Assembly (NCBI GenBank): GCA_019637195.1
Contig: JAHBWA010000063.1
Span: forward strand, 1-46,129
Source: Labilithrix sp.
GTDB taxonomy: Bacteria > Myxococcota_A > Polyangia > Polyangiales > Polyangiaceae
DNA: 46,129 nucleotides
Direction of reading: 5' to 3'
Below the pieces are notes generated by a model. That model saw only the letters and a program-made list of their open reading frames with translations. It did not search any database and had not been told where the DNA came from. Positions 6,736-16,270 of this stretch are shown here, in pieces. How positions within the stretch are numbered: position 1 is the stretch's first letter; each line of letters opens with the position of its first letter. Both the position numbers and the translations under genes were made by a program.

Positions 6736-8355
6736 GTGAGACCGCGCTCGCGCCCTCGTAGCACGCTTCTGGCCGCGCCTCTCGCTTGCGCGGCGCTCGT
6801 GACGGCGAATCCGGCCGCGGCCGCGCCGCTCGTCTTCGAGGGCGACGTCCCGGCGGACGGACCGGACCACTTCTTCGTCGAGGTCGAGGTGCCGGCCGGC
6901 ACCGCCGAGATCGAGGTCCGCCCCGACGATCTCTCGGAGGTCAACATCCTCGATTTCGGCCTCGACGACGCGCTCGCCGGAGGCGACGGCTACCGCGGCT
7001 GGGGTGGCGGGAGCACCGAGCCCGTCGTCGTGAACGAGACCGCGGCCTCGCGCGCCTACGTCCCCGGGCCGATCCGCCCCGGGACGTGGCGCGTCATCGT
7101 CGGGAAGGCCAAGGTCGTCGCCTCCCCTGCCCGCTACCGGATCGAGGTCGAGCTGCGGGCGACGCCGACCCTCGCGGCCGAGCGTCCGCGCACACCCTAC
7201 GCGCCGCCGCCGGCGCGCCGAACCGGGACCCGCTACTACGCGGGCGATCTCCACGTGCACTCACGCGAGTCGACCGACGCGTCCGCCACGCTCGAGGAGA
7301 ACATCGCGCTCGCGAAGCAGCGCGGCCTCGAGTGGCTCGAGATCAGCGATCACAACACCGTGACCCAGCTCGACTACTTCGGCGGCGTCCACGACGCCGA
7401 GCCCGAGTTCCTCCTCATCCCCGGCATCGAGTACACGACCTACGCCGGGCACGCGAACGCGATCGGGGCGACGAAGTTCGTCGATCACAAGATCGGCCAG
7501 CCGGGCGTGACGATCGAGGCGGCCGCAGACGCGATCCGCGCGCAGGGCGCGATCTTCAGCGTCAACCACCCCGTCCTCGACATCGGCGATCTGTGCATCG
7601 GCTGCGCCTGGCAGCACGATCTCGATCCGGCGAAGATCGGCGGCGTCGAGATCGGGACGCTCGGCGTCACCGCCGGCGCCCAGCTCTTCAGCGAGCGAGC
7701 GCTCGCGTTCTGGGACGCGCTGCTCGACCGCGGCGCCAGGGCCGCCGCGCTCGGCGGCAGCGACGACCACCGCGCCGGGACCTCGACCGGCATCTTCCCG
7801 GCGAAGGTCGGGAGCCCGACCACGCTCGTGCGCGCGACGGAGCTGAGCACGCGCGGGATCCTCGACGGCATCGCGCGCGGCGCGACGGTCGTGAAGCTCG
7901 ATGGACCGGACGACGCCATGGTCGAGCTCGAGGCCGTCCCGCGCCGCGACGACGTCGAGGGCCTCGCGTTCCCCGGCGACACGCTCGGCGTCCGCTCGAT
8001 CGTCCTCCGCGCCAGGGTCACCGGCGGCGTCGGCCAGACGGTGCGCTTCGTGAAGAACGGAGCGCCCGAGGAGCCCGTCGCGGTCACGAGCGATCCGTTC
8101 GTCCACTACGCCCGCGTCGACGCGCCGAGCGAGGGTGAAGATCGCTGGCGGGCCGAGGCGCTGGTCGACGAGCGCCCGCGGACGGTGACGAGCCACCTCT
8201 GGCTCCGCCGCGATCCCGCCGGGCCGGAAGCCGAGGACGCGCCGGCGCACGACGACGGATGCGGCGTCGCGGCGGACGGACATACGCGCGCGCCGTGGCT
8301 CGCGCTCGCCTTCGCGGCGCTCGTCGTCGCGCTCCGCCGCCGGCGGCCCGCCTAG
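6736..8355 (+). CDS. PHP-domain metallophosphoesterase-like surface protein
   Basis: 539 residues from a GTG that lies 6 nt after a -10-like box and has no Shine-Dalgarno sequence. Residues 1-35 are an Arg-rich signal peptide ending in Ala residues. A beta-sandwich follows (about 35-155), then a PHP domain: GDLHVHS near residue 173, EISDHNT, IPGIEYTT, VNHP and GGSDDH, which supply the His/Asp/Glu metal ligands. The end is DDGCGVA, a hydrophobic segment (WLALAFAALVVAL) and RRRRPA. That Cys / membrane segment / Arg order is the MYXO-CTERM sorting tail, so the protein is probably cleaved and anchored at the cell surface. PHP proteins of this type are predicted phosphodiesterases or phosphatases; the substrate is unknown. 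Confidence 0.85.
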   Translation: MRPRSRPRSTLLAAPLACAALVTANPAAAAPLVFEGDVPADGPDHFFVEVEVPAGTAEIEVRPDDLSEVNILDFGLDDALAGGDGYRGWGGGSTEPVVVNETAASRAYVPGPIRPGTWRVIVGKAKVVASPARYRIEVELRATPTLAAERPRTPYAPPPARRTGTRYYAGDLHVHSRESTDASATLEENIALAKQRGLEWLEISDHNTVTQLDYFGGVHDAEPEFLLIPGIEYTTYAGHANAIGATKFVDHKIGQPGVTIEAAADAIRAQGAIFSVNHPVLDIGDLCIGCAWQHDLDPAKIGGVEIGTLGVTAGAQLFSERALAFWDALLDRGARAAALGGSDDHRAGTSTGIFPAKVGSPTTLVRATELSTRGILDGIARGATVVKLDGPDDAMVELEAVPRRDDVEGLAFPGDTLGVRSIVLRARVTGGVGQTVRFVKNGAPEEPVAVTSDPFVHYARVDAPSEGEDRWRAEALVDERPRTVTSHLWLRRDPAGPEAEDAPAHDDGCGVAADGHTRAPWLALAFAALVVALRRRRPA

Positions 8356-8360
8356 GGCGC

Positions 8361-8387
8361 CGCCGGAGCGCGCCGCGTCCTCCGGCG
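8361..8387. terminator. Hairpin between convergent genes
   Basis: CGCCGGAG (8361-8368) pairs with CTCCGGCG (8380-8387) across an 11-nt loop. It lies between the stop of the PHP gene (8355) and the stop of the leftward lipoprotein gene (8438), where a bidirectional terminator would be expected. There is no T-tract. Confidence 0.35.
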
Positions 8388-8437
8388 CGGCCTCGTCAGA
8401 GTCGGCCCCGCCGTCGTGGTCCGCGGCGCGCCGCGTC

Positions 8438-9190
8438 TCAGTTCGGCGCTGCGCCGGCGTCGGCGCTGGACGACGCCGGTGCCCCGGCGTCCTCGGTGGC
8501 CTCGCGCGCCTTCCGCTCCGCGGCCTCGGCCTCGTATTTGAGCTGCTCGTCGCGGTCCCAGCGATCGACGTGGCCGTCGCCGTTCTCGTCGGTGCCGACG
8601 CGCTCGAGGCGCCCCTTCGAGTAGATCTCCCAGACGTCCGGCTTGCCGTCGCCGTTGCGATCGCGGCGGATGCGCTGGAGCTGACCGTTCACGTAGAACT
8701 TCCAGACGTCGGGCTTGCCGTCCTTGTTGGTGTCGACGTCCTGCTGCGCGAGGCGACCGTCGACGAAGTTGAGCCAGACGTCGATCTTCCCGTCGTAGTC
8801 GGTGTCGGCCTCCTCGTGGAGCGCCTCCCCCTTCTGGTTGAACGTGCGCACGACGTCCTTGATGCCGTCGAGGTTCGTGTCGATCTCGCGGCACGCGAGC
8901 GTCCTATGCCGGCTCTCTCCCTCACCGAAGGTCTTGTAGACGCGCCGGACGTTGGGCTTGAGCGCGCCCGGGCCCATCGTCTCCGAGACCTCCAGCTCCG
9001 GCTTGTTGCGCCAGTCGCACATCGAGCGATCGTCCGCTGGCCACCGCGAGGGATCCTTCGAGCCGCCCGGCGCGGTCGCGGTCTTCGCCGCCCCCTCCCT
9101 CGAGCCGCCTCCACACGCGCTCGCCCCGAGCGCCCCGGCGAGGGCGAGGAGCGCCACCGTGCTCGCGAACGCGCGCGCCTTCATCGTCAT
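8438..9190 (-). CDS. Lipoprotein with five DxDxDG calcium-binding-like repeats
   Basis: 250 residues. The signal peptide ends in LGASACGG, a lipobox. Residues 100-215 carry repeated acidic loops: DTNLDGIKDV, DTDYDGKIDVW, DTNKDGKPDVW, DRNGDGKPDVW and DENGDGHVDRW, spaced about 21-23 residues apart. They resemble dockerin or thrombospondin type-3/EF-hand-like calcium loops and likely form a rod. The tail is Ala/Asp-rich (EDAGAPASSSADAGAAPN). Its ATG overlaps the upstream stop as ATGA, so it is translationally coupled to a paralogue (9187-9981). An internal ATG two codons later is also possible. Surface structural or calcium-sensing roles are inferred only. Confidence 0.8.
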   Translation of the reverse strand: MTMKARAFASTVALLALAGALGASACGGGSREGAAKTATAPGGSKDPSRWPADDRSMCDWRNKPELEVSETMGPGALKPNVRRVYKTFGEGESRHRTLACREIDTNLDGIKDVVRTFNQKGEALHEEADTDYDGKIDVWLNFVDGRLAQQDVDTNKDGKPDVWKFYVNGQLQRIRRDRNGDGKPDVWEIYSKGRLERVGTDENGDGHVDRWDRDEQLKYEAEAAERKAREATEDAGAPASSSADAGAAPN

Positions 9191-9981
9191 CGCTTCGCTC
9201 CTCCGCGCTTCGGCGGCGTCACGACGCCGGCGTCACCCACGCTCGGAGACAGCTCGGGGGTCGGGCTCGGCTCCGGCGCCTCCGCGGGCGGCGCCGTGGC
9301 GACGGGCGCCGGCGGAGCGCCCGCGTCCTCGGAGGTGCTCGGCTCGGAGGGGGTCGGCTCGACGCTCACCCCCGCGGCGTTGAGCGTGATGACCGCCTCC
9401 GGATCCGGCAGGCCGTCGCCGTTCTTGTCCATCGCGATGGTCACCTGGTCGCCATTGTAGGTCCACCACTGGTCGACGCGCCCGTCGCCCGTCGCGTCGC
9501 GCTCTCGCTTGACGCGCTTGCCCGTGCTCGGGTCGAACGTGTCCCAGGTGTCGATGCGCCCGAGGTTCGTGGTGTCGAGCTCCGCGCGAACCAGCTTTCC
9601 GTTCTCGAAGATCTCGATCGCGTTGACGATGCCGTTGTCGTCGTAGTCGGCCTCGCGCCGGCGAAGCTGCCCGGTCTTGTCGAAGTACTCGAAGAGATCC
9701 GGCTTGCCGTCGCGGTTCAAATCGCTGATGCGGCAGATCTCGGTGTTGCCGTCGAAGACGCGCCGGATGTCGGGCTTGCCGTCGTTGTTCACGTCGACGG
9801 TCTCGACCCGGTGCCCCGACTCGCTGCAGGCCTCGTGCTCGATCGTCTGCGAGCGGACCCCGTCCGGGAGCTTCGCGTTCCTGACCGCAGAGTCCCCTCC
9901 GCAGCCGAGCGCCCCGGAGAGGAGCGTCACGCCCACGACGAGCGCGCCGCCCGCGTACCGCCCGCGTACCGCGCGCCTCAC
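9187..9981 (-). CDS. Lipoprotein with six DxDxDG-type repeats, paralogue of its neighbour
   Basis: 264 residues from the GTG at 9981, chosen because it gives a compact lipoprotein signal (RRAVRGRYAGG, hydrophobic core, ALGC with C27 as anchor). An in-frame ATG at 10068 would add 29 residues ahead of the signal. Acidic loops include DVNNDGKPDIR, DLNRDGKPDLF, DYDDNGIVNAI, DTTNLGRIDTW, DATGDGRVDQW and DKNGDGLPDPE. The fourth is degenerate (DTTNLG). The tail is long and rich in Pro, Ala, Ser and Glu. The stop overlaps the downstream start by 4 nt (ATGA), and the repeats of both proteins share spacing and wording, so the pair arose by duplication. The function is unknown. Confidence 0.78.
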   Translation of the reverse strand: MRRAVRGRYAGGALVVGVTLLSGALGCGGDSAVRNAKLPDGVRSQTIEHEACSESGHRVETVDVNNDGKPDIRRVFDGNTEICRISDLNRDGKPDLFEYFDKTGQLRRREADYDDNGIVNAIEIFENGKLVRAELDTTNLGRIDTWDTFDPSTGKRVKRERDATGDGRVDQWWTYNGDQVTIAMDKNGDGLPDPEAVITLNAAGVSVEPTPSEPSTSEDAGAPPAPVATAPPAEAPEPSPTPELSPSVGDAGVVTPPKRGGAKR

Positions 9982-10433
9982 GCGCGCCGAAGTCCGCGCA
10001 CCGCCACGAACGTCGCCCGTTGCCCCGGGCTCCGTCGACCTTGGCTCCCCCGCTGAAGGCTGCCGCATTGCGAAGGTCACGATAGACGGCACGTTACCCC
10101 ATCCGCAAGGCGCTCGGGCGCCGCAGTCATCCCACATCTCACTACGCGTCACAAACGCATGAGTTCATTGCGCTTACATGGTAGGACAAGCGGTCTCGAC
10201 AAACATCCCCGTGGTCGCCCTTGACCGTCACGTATGTTCACGTAGTGTATATTCATGGACCGTTGAGGAGCGAATCTCCTCCGGCGCGTCCAAAGGAGCT
10301 GGTGACGGATGCACGGGTGCGTTAGCTAGAGACGCCCGGCCGTCGCTCTCGCTCCCGAAACGCACGCCTAAAGTTCGAGAAGCCCAGAGGAATCAAGCCA
10401 ACCGACACCGGTACCGCGCGCACCGAAAGTCCC
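9982..10433. other. 452-bp divergent intergenic region, AT-richer core
   Basis: This gap separates the leftward lipoprotein pair from the ribbon-helix-helix gene. I see no protein-like frame in it. The section about 10135-10260 is clearly less G+C-rich than its surroundings and holds the promoter/operator-like elements listed separately. A palindrome, GAGGAG-CGAAT-CTCCTC, lies at 10265-10281. The segment 10282-10433 is an unusually long leader for the gene at 10434 and could fold, but it matches no riboswitch that I recognise. Confidence 0.6.
10221..10253 (+). promoter_or_regulatory. Promoter-like site with TCACGTA direct repeat
   Basis: TTGACC (10221-10226) is a good -35 hexamer and TGTATATT (10246-10253) a -10-like stretch, although the spacing (19 bp or more) is long. 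Between them TCACGTA occurs twice, at 10228-10234 and 10238-10244, exactly 10 bp apart, so both copies face the same side of the helix. The next gene downstream encodes a ribbon-helix-helix DNA-binding protein, whose relatives bind such repeats and often repress themselves. Confidence 0.4.
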
Positions 10434-10685
10434 ATGCGGAAGAAGATTTCCACCACCATCTACGTGACGCCGGAGCAAGCCGACAAGCTGAAGCTCCTGC
10501 ACGAGCGCACGAAGGTGCCGGTGGCCGTCTACATCCGCGAGGGCATCGACCTGGTATTGCGGCACTACGCTCACCTCTTGCCCGGGCAGCTCGCGCTCGT
10601 CGAACAGACGGAGTCGCCGCGACCGCCCGAGGTCGCCGCGGCCGAACCCCCGCCGCCGTCCGTCGCCGCGGGCGGGAAGAAGTAG
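10434..10685 (+). CDS. Ribbon-helix-helix transcriptional regulator
   Basis: 83 residues. The N terminus, KKISTTIYVTPEQADKL, is the beta strand and first helix of a CopG/Arc/ParD-type ribbon-helix-helix, and VPVAVYIREGIDLVLRHY is the second helix with the usual IREGIDL pattern. Such proteins dimerise through the strand and insert it in the DNA major groove. A Pro/Ala/Glu-rich tail of 30 residues ends in GGKK. No toxin gene follows, so it is more likely a stand-alone regulator than a ParD-type antitoxin. The ATG at 10434 precedes the strand directly; the ribosome-binding site is weak. The TCACGTA repeats about 190 bp upstream are a candidate operator. Confidence 0.82.
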   Translation: MRKKISTTIYVTPEQADKLKLLHERTKVPVAVYIREGIDLVLRHYAHLLPGQLALVEQTESPRPPEVAAAEPPPPSVAAGGKK

Positions 10686-10772
10686 GCCTTTCTTCGCGCG
10701 GCCCGGGCGCGCTTCGTCTATGACGAGGCGCGCGGTCGTCGATCGCCTCGCGCGTCCCCGCGCCCCCGTCCC

Positions 10773-12590
<1,818 letters not shown>

Positions 12591-12674
12591 CCCCGGCGGA
12601 CGTTCCCCGCCCCGGGAGGCTCCGCTCGCGCCCGGGCGGACGCTTCCGCGCCCGCCTCCGCGTCGTCGAACGCA

Positions 12675-12696
12675 GCGCGGCAGGGTCTTGCCGCGC
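12675..12696 (+). terminator. Candidate terminator after lepA
   Basis: GCGCGGCA, loop GGGTCT, TGCCGCGC make a perfect 8-bp hairpin 85 bp after the lepA stop, followed by CGCCTTTCC. The T-run is short, so efficiency is uncertain. Confidence 0.4.
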
Positions 12697-12837
12697 CGCC
12701 TTTCCGCGGCGCCGCCGCCGGCCGGGCTTAGCGAAGTGCCGCCCCGACCCGGCTCGGAGGCCGTGGCGAGGAAAATCTCTCGTGTCGGGCGCACGCGACA
12801 GCCCGACTTACGGTAGCCTGGGCGGCGAGCTATTCGG

Positions 12838-14733
12838 ATGCGGAAGACGCCTCTCAAGAAGCGCGTCACGCGCAGCCTCCGGCCGCGCAGCAACGTCGAC
12901 CCGACGCGCATCGCGCTCGCGGCCCTCGAGCGCATCAAGACGGTGCTCGTGAAGTCGGGCTACGAGGACCGACTCGGCGATCCGCTCCCCATGAAGGAGC
13001 TCGCCGCGCAGGCGGCGTTCTTCGGGACGGAGCTCCCGCCCAGCTACGTCGCCGCGATGCGCGTCGCGTGCCGGATCGGCGAGCCCGAGACGTTCCTCCT
13101 CTCGCACGACATGGAGGCCGAGGCCGAGCGACTCATCACGTTCGGCGGCGAAGAGGCGAAGCGCTACGTGCCGTTCTGCAAGGGCATCGAGCACGTCGTC
13201 TGCTTCGACAAGGGCGGCGGCAAGCGCCTCGTCAGCGCGATCCGGCACGAGGGTGAGCTGCCGATCGTCGAGTGGCGCGACGGCAGCGCGAGCCCGGTCG
13301 CCGCGCACTTCGGCGAGTGGCTCGACGCGATCGCCGACACACGTGAGGAGTCCGTCGAGACGGCCGCGAAGATGCCGCAGCGGCTCAAGCGCCTGCTCTA
13401 CGAGCTCGGCTTCCGCTTCGAGTACCCGGTCGTCGGGCGCCTCGAGACCGGCGACGTCGAGGCGATCCTCGAGCTCATCGGGCCCGAGCTCGCCCGCTCC
13501 GTGCGCGGCGACGTCGACCGCCTCTTCGACTCGAGCGGCAAGGCCTCGCTCACGCTGAACGTCGACGAGTTCACGCTCGCGGCCTCGCTGCGCACGGGGA
13601 TCTACGTCTTCGAGGCCGAGGATGTCTTCCGCTGGCTCCGGACCTTCCGCGACGAGAACTTCTTCTCCGACGCGGTGGCGGCGCCGAGCCATCCGGACGT
13701 CGTGCGCGACCTCCGCCGCGCCCCGCGCGAGCCGCCGCTCGTCCAGCGCGGCGTGCTCCACGTCGCCGCGGCGCCCGCGAAGAAGCTCGTCTTCCGCGCC
13801 GCCAGCGGGAAGAACGCCGACGACTTCTACCTGCTGGCGCGGACGGCGACCGGCGCCGCGCGGACGTTGCGGGCGAGCGAGGGCGCGCCGAGCGTCATCT
13901 TGCACGTCGTCGACGGGCAGATCGCGACCTCGCACACGGTCGAGGAGCCGCTGAGCGATCTTCACGTCGCGCGAGACGGCACGATGTGGGGGCTCACCAC
14001 GACGCACGCCGTCCGCGTGTCCGGCGAACGCGTCCAGAGCTTCCCCCTCCGACGCCCCACGCGAGGCAGGCCGTGGTGGTACGGCATCGGCGGCGCGGGA
14101 GACCGCGTGCTCGTCTGGGGAACGGGGGCGCTCCTCGAGTTCGACGGCCGCGAGTTCGTCCCGTTCGAGCCCGACGCGATGCTCGACGAGACCGAGTCCG
14201 TCGTCGCGCTCCAGGCCCAGGGGCTCCGCCTCTGGATGCTCGTCTGCGGGGATCGCGTCGGCGCCGTCGCGCGCTTCGACTCGGTGCAGTGGCAGCCGAT
14301 CACCGAAAACCAGGTCATCGACGCGACCCTCGCCGACCTCGACATCTGGCGCGGCACGGCGCACGTGCTCGATCGCGACGGCGGCGTCTGGAAGATCGAG
14401 GACGGGCCCCCGCGGCCGGTCGCGCTCCTGACCTACCACCAAGCCTACCTCACCGAGACCGGCGCCGCACGCCCGCTCCACGGCGTGCGCGCGCACGACG
14501 GCGGCCTGCTCCTCGCCAGCACCGGCGGGGTCATCTCCGTCGGCGGACCCGAGCCGCTCTTCCACGCGGTCCCGGAGGGACGCGAGCCCGTACGGCTCGT
14601 CCGCGTCGGCGGTCGCTCGGGGCCGACCACCGACGGCGAGGCGCGCGAGGTGGCGGTGGTCGCCCTCAGCGGGCCGAACGCATGGCTCTGGCACAAGAAC
14701 GGCTTTCGCGTCATCGACGCCCGCGAGTGGTAG
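12838..14733 (+). CDS. SUKH (SMI1/KNR4)-domain protein with propeller-like C terminus
   Basis: 631 residues. After a basic start (RKTPLKKRVTRSLRPRS), residues about 40-170 fit the SMI1/KNR4 (SUKH) fold: TELPPSYVAAMRVAC, then ETFLLSHDMEAEAERL, KRYVPFCKG, PIVEWRDG and HFGEWLDAIA. SUKH proteins are often immunity proteins for contact-dependent or polymorphic toxins, though many do other things. From about residue 300 the sequence has repeated short beta motifs (LHVARDGTMWGLTT, VLVWGTGALLEFDG, VLDRDGGVWKIEDG, GGLLLASTGGVISV) that suggest a beta-propeller. No signal peptide or toxin gene is present. The function is not known; the immunity role is only a family association. Confidence 0.7.
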   Translation: MRKTPLKKRVTRSLRPRSNVDPTRIALAALERIKTVLVKSGYEDRLGDPLPMKELAAQAAFFGTELPPSYVAAMRVACRIGEPETFLLSHDMEAEAERLITFGGEEAKRYVPFCKGIEHVVCFDKGGGKRLVSAIRHEGELPIVEWRDGSASPVAAHFGEWLDAIADTREESVETAAKMPQRLKRLLYELGFRFEYPVVGRLETGDVEAILELIGPELARSVRGDVDRLFDSSGKASLTLNVDEFTLAASLRTGIYVFEAEDVFRWLRTFRDENFFSDAVAAPSHPDVVRDLRRAPREPPLVQRGVLHVAAAPAKKLVFRAASGKNADDFYLLARTATGAARTLRASEGAPSVILHVVDGQIATSHTVEEPLSDLHVARDGTMWGLTTTHAVRVSGERVQSFPLRRPTRGRPWWYGIGGAGDRVLVWGTGALLEFDGREFVPFEPDAMLDETESVVALQAQGLRLWMLVCGDRVGAVARFDSVQWQPITENQVIDATLADLDIWRGTAHVLDRDGGVWKIEDGPPRPVALLTYHQAYLTETGAARPLHGVRAHDGGLLLASTGGVISVGGPEPLFHAVPEGREPVRLVRVGGRSGPTTDGEAREVAVVALSGPNAWLWHKNGFRVIDAREW

Positions 14734-14803
14734 CGCGCTTCGCGCGCAGGGCCGCCGTGTCGGCTCCGGCAGACGCGCAGAGGCGGTCGCACGCCTGATC
14801 TGG

Positions 14804-14832
14804 TTGACATCGAGGGCAAATCCGTCTTCCGT
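14804..14832 (+). promoter_or_regulatory. Possible promoter before the M16 protease genes
   Basis: A perfect -35 hexamer, TTGACA (14804-14809), is followed after 17 bp by TTCCGT, a poor -10. It lies 52 bp before the ATG at 14861. The -35 is strong, the -10 weak. Confidence 0.3.
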
Positions 14833-14860
14833 GCGGCGGGCCTCTCGAGGCACAGGAGTT

Positions 14861-16270
14861 ATGTCCGACGCGAAAGTTGCCACCCTCGTCGCGCGCATCA
14901 ACGACAGCGCGCCCTCCGACGCCGCGCGATGGGAGTTCGAAGGCTCCGTCCCGTTCGGCGCCGGGGACGGCGGCCTCGGCGCCGAGCCGCCGCGGGTCCT
15001 CCGCTTCCGACTCGGCAACGGGCTCCGCCTCCTCTTGCTCGTCGACCGGAGCGCGCCCGTCCTCAGCTACTTCACGTGGTTCCGCGTGGGCTCGCGGCAC
15101 GAGAAGCCGGGCAAGACCGGCCTCGCTCACCTCTTCGAGCACCTCATGTTCAACGAGACCGAGGGGCTCGCCGCCAACGAGTTCGACCGCAAGCTCGAGG
15201 AGAACGGCGCGGAGTCGAACGCGGCGACCTGGCTCGACTGGACCTACTACTACGAGTCGCTCCCCAAGGACCGCTTCAAGCTCGCCGTCGAGCTCGAGAG
15301 CGAGCGCATGGCGCGCCTGGTCCTCCGCGAGCCGCAGGTCACGAGCGAGAAGGAGGTCGTCGCGAACGAGCGCCGGATGCGCGTCGACGACGACGTCGAG
15401 GGGACGGCGAACGAGGTCCTCTACAAGACGGCCTTCACCTGCCACCCGTACCACTGGCCGACGATCGGGTGGATGACCGACATCGAGGCGTTCACGCCCG
15501 AAGACTGCGTCGCCTTCTACCGCACGTACTACGCGCCGAACAACGCGACGGTCGTCGTCGTCGGCGACGTCACCGAGAAGGACGTCCTCACGCGTGTCCG
15601 CGACGCCTACGGTGCGATCGCCGCCGCGCGGATCCCGGAGGAGGACACCGAGCCCGAGCCGCCGCAGCACGAGCGCCGCGTCGTCACCTTGCACAAGCCC
15701 ACGCCGAGCGAGAAGCTCCTCATCGGCTACCGCGGCCCCGCCCTCGGAGACGCCGACCACGCCACCTGCGTGGTGCTGAACGAGATCCTCTTCGGCGGCC
15801 GCGCGTCGCGCCTCTACCACGAGCTCGTGACCACGCGCGAGTCGTGCACGGAGGTCCGCGGCTGGGTGTCGACCTTCCGGGATCCTGGGCTCTACGAGCT
15901 CTATTTCACCGCGCGCCCCGGGATCTCCGGCGACGAGATCATCGGCGCGCTCGACGTTCAGCTCGCGCGCGTGCGGAGCGAGCTCGTCGACGCCGAGGAG
16001 CTCGACCGCGCGAAGGCGCGCCTCGAGCTCGGTCTCCTCCAGTCGCTCGAGACGACGAGCGGCAAGGCCGAGCAAATCGGCTTCTACGACACGGTCCTCG
16101 GCGATCCCGCGGCCGCGTTCCGGAGGCTCGAACGCTACCGGCACGTCACCGCCGGCGAGGTGCGCACCGCCGCGCGTCGCTACTTCGTCGACGACGCGCG
16201 CACGATCATCCGAGTGCTCCCCGAGCCCGAGACCGAGGCGCCGCCCGTCTCGACGGAGGCGAGCGCGTGA
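14861..16270 (+). CDS. M16-family zinc metallopeptidase, active subunit
   Basis: 469 residues from the ATG at 14861, which has AGGAG two nucleotides upstream; a TTG 57 bases earlier in frame lacks this. The inverted zinc motif is HLFEH (H90, E93, H94), and the third ligand is E170 in VVANERRM, 76 residues on, exactly as in pitrilysin/M16 peptidases. The N-terminal half is the catalytic domain; the second half is the structural domain (GGRASRLYHELVTTRESC). No signal peptide is visible, so it appears cytoplasmic or exported by another route. Its stop overlaps the next start (GTGA), and the partner lacks the zinc motif, so an M16B heterodimer is expected. Confidence 0.92.
   Translation: MSDAKVATLVARINDSAPSDAARWEFEGSVPFGAGDGGLGAEPPRVLRFRLGNGLRLLLLVDRSAPVLSYFTWFRVGSRHEKPGKTGLAHLFEHLMFNETEGLAANEFDRKLEENGAESNAATWLDWTYYYESLPKDRFKLAVELESERMARLVLREPQVTSEKEVVANERRMRVDDDVEGTANEVLYKTAFTCHPYHWPTIGWMTDIEAFTPEDCVAFYRTYYAPNNATVVVVGDVTEKDVLTRVRDAYGAIAAARIPEEDTEPEPPQHERRVVTLHKPTPSEKLLIGYRGPALGDADHATCVVLNEILFGGRASRLYHELVTTRESCTEVRGWVSTFRDPGLYELYFTARPGISGDEIIGALDVQLARVRSELVDAEELDRAKARLELGLLQSLETTSGKAEQIGFYDTVLGDPAAAFRRLERYRHVTAGEVRTAARRYFVDDARTIIRVLPEPETEAPPVSTEASA

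Noticed and set aside
10282..10433. Long leader before the RHH gene as a riboswitch
   Set aside because: I tried c-di-GMP and fluoride-type consensus patterns and found no convincing core; only one small hairpin is clear.
14804..14860. TTG start giving 19 more residues to the M16 protease
   Set aside because: The added residues are not family-like, and the ATG at 14861 has AGGAG next to it; TTGACA there is better read as a -35 element.
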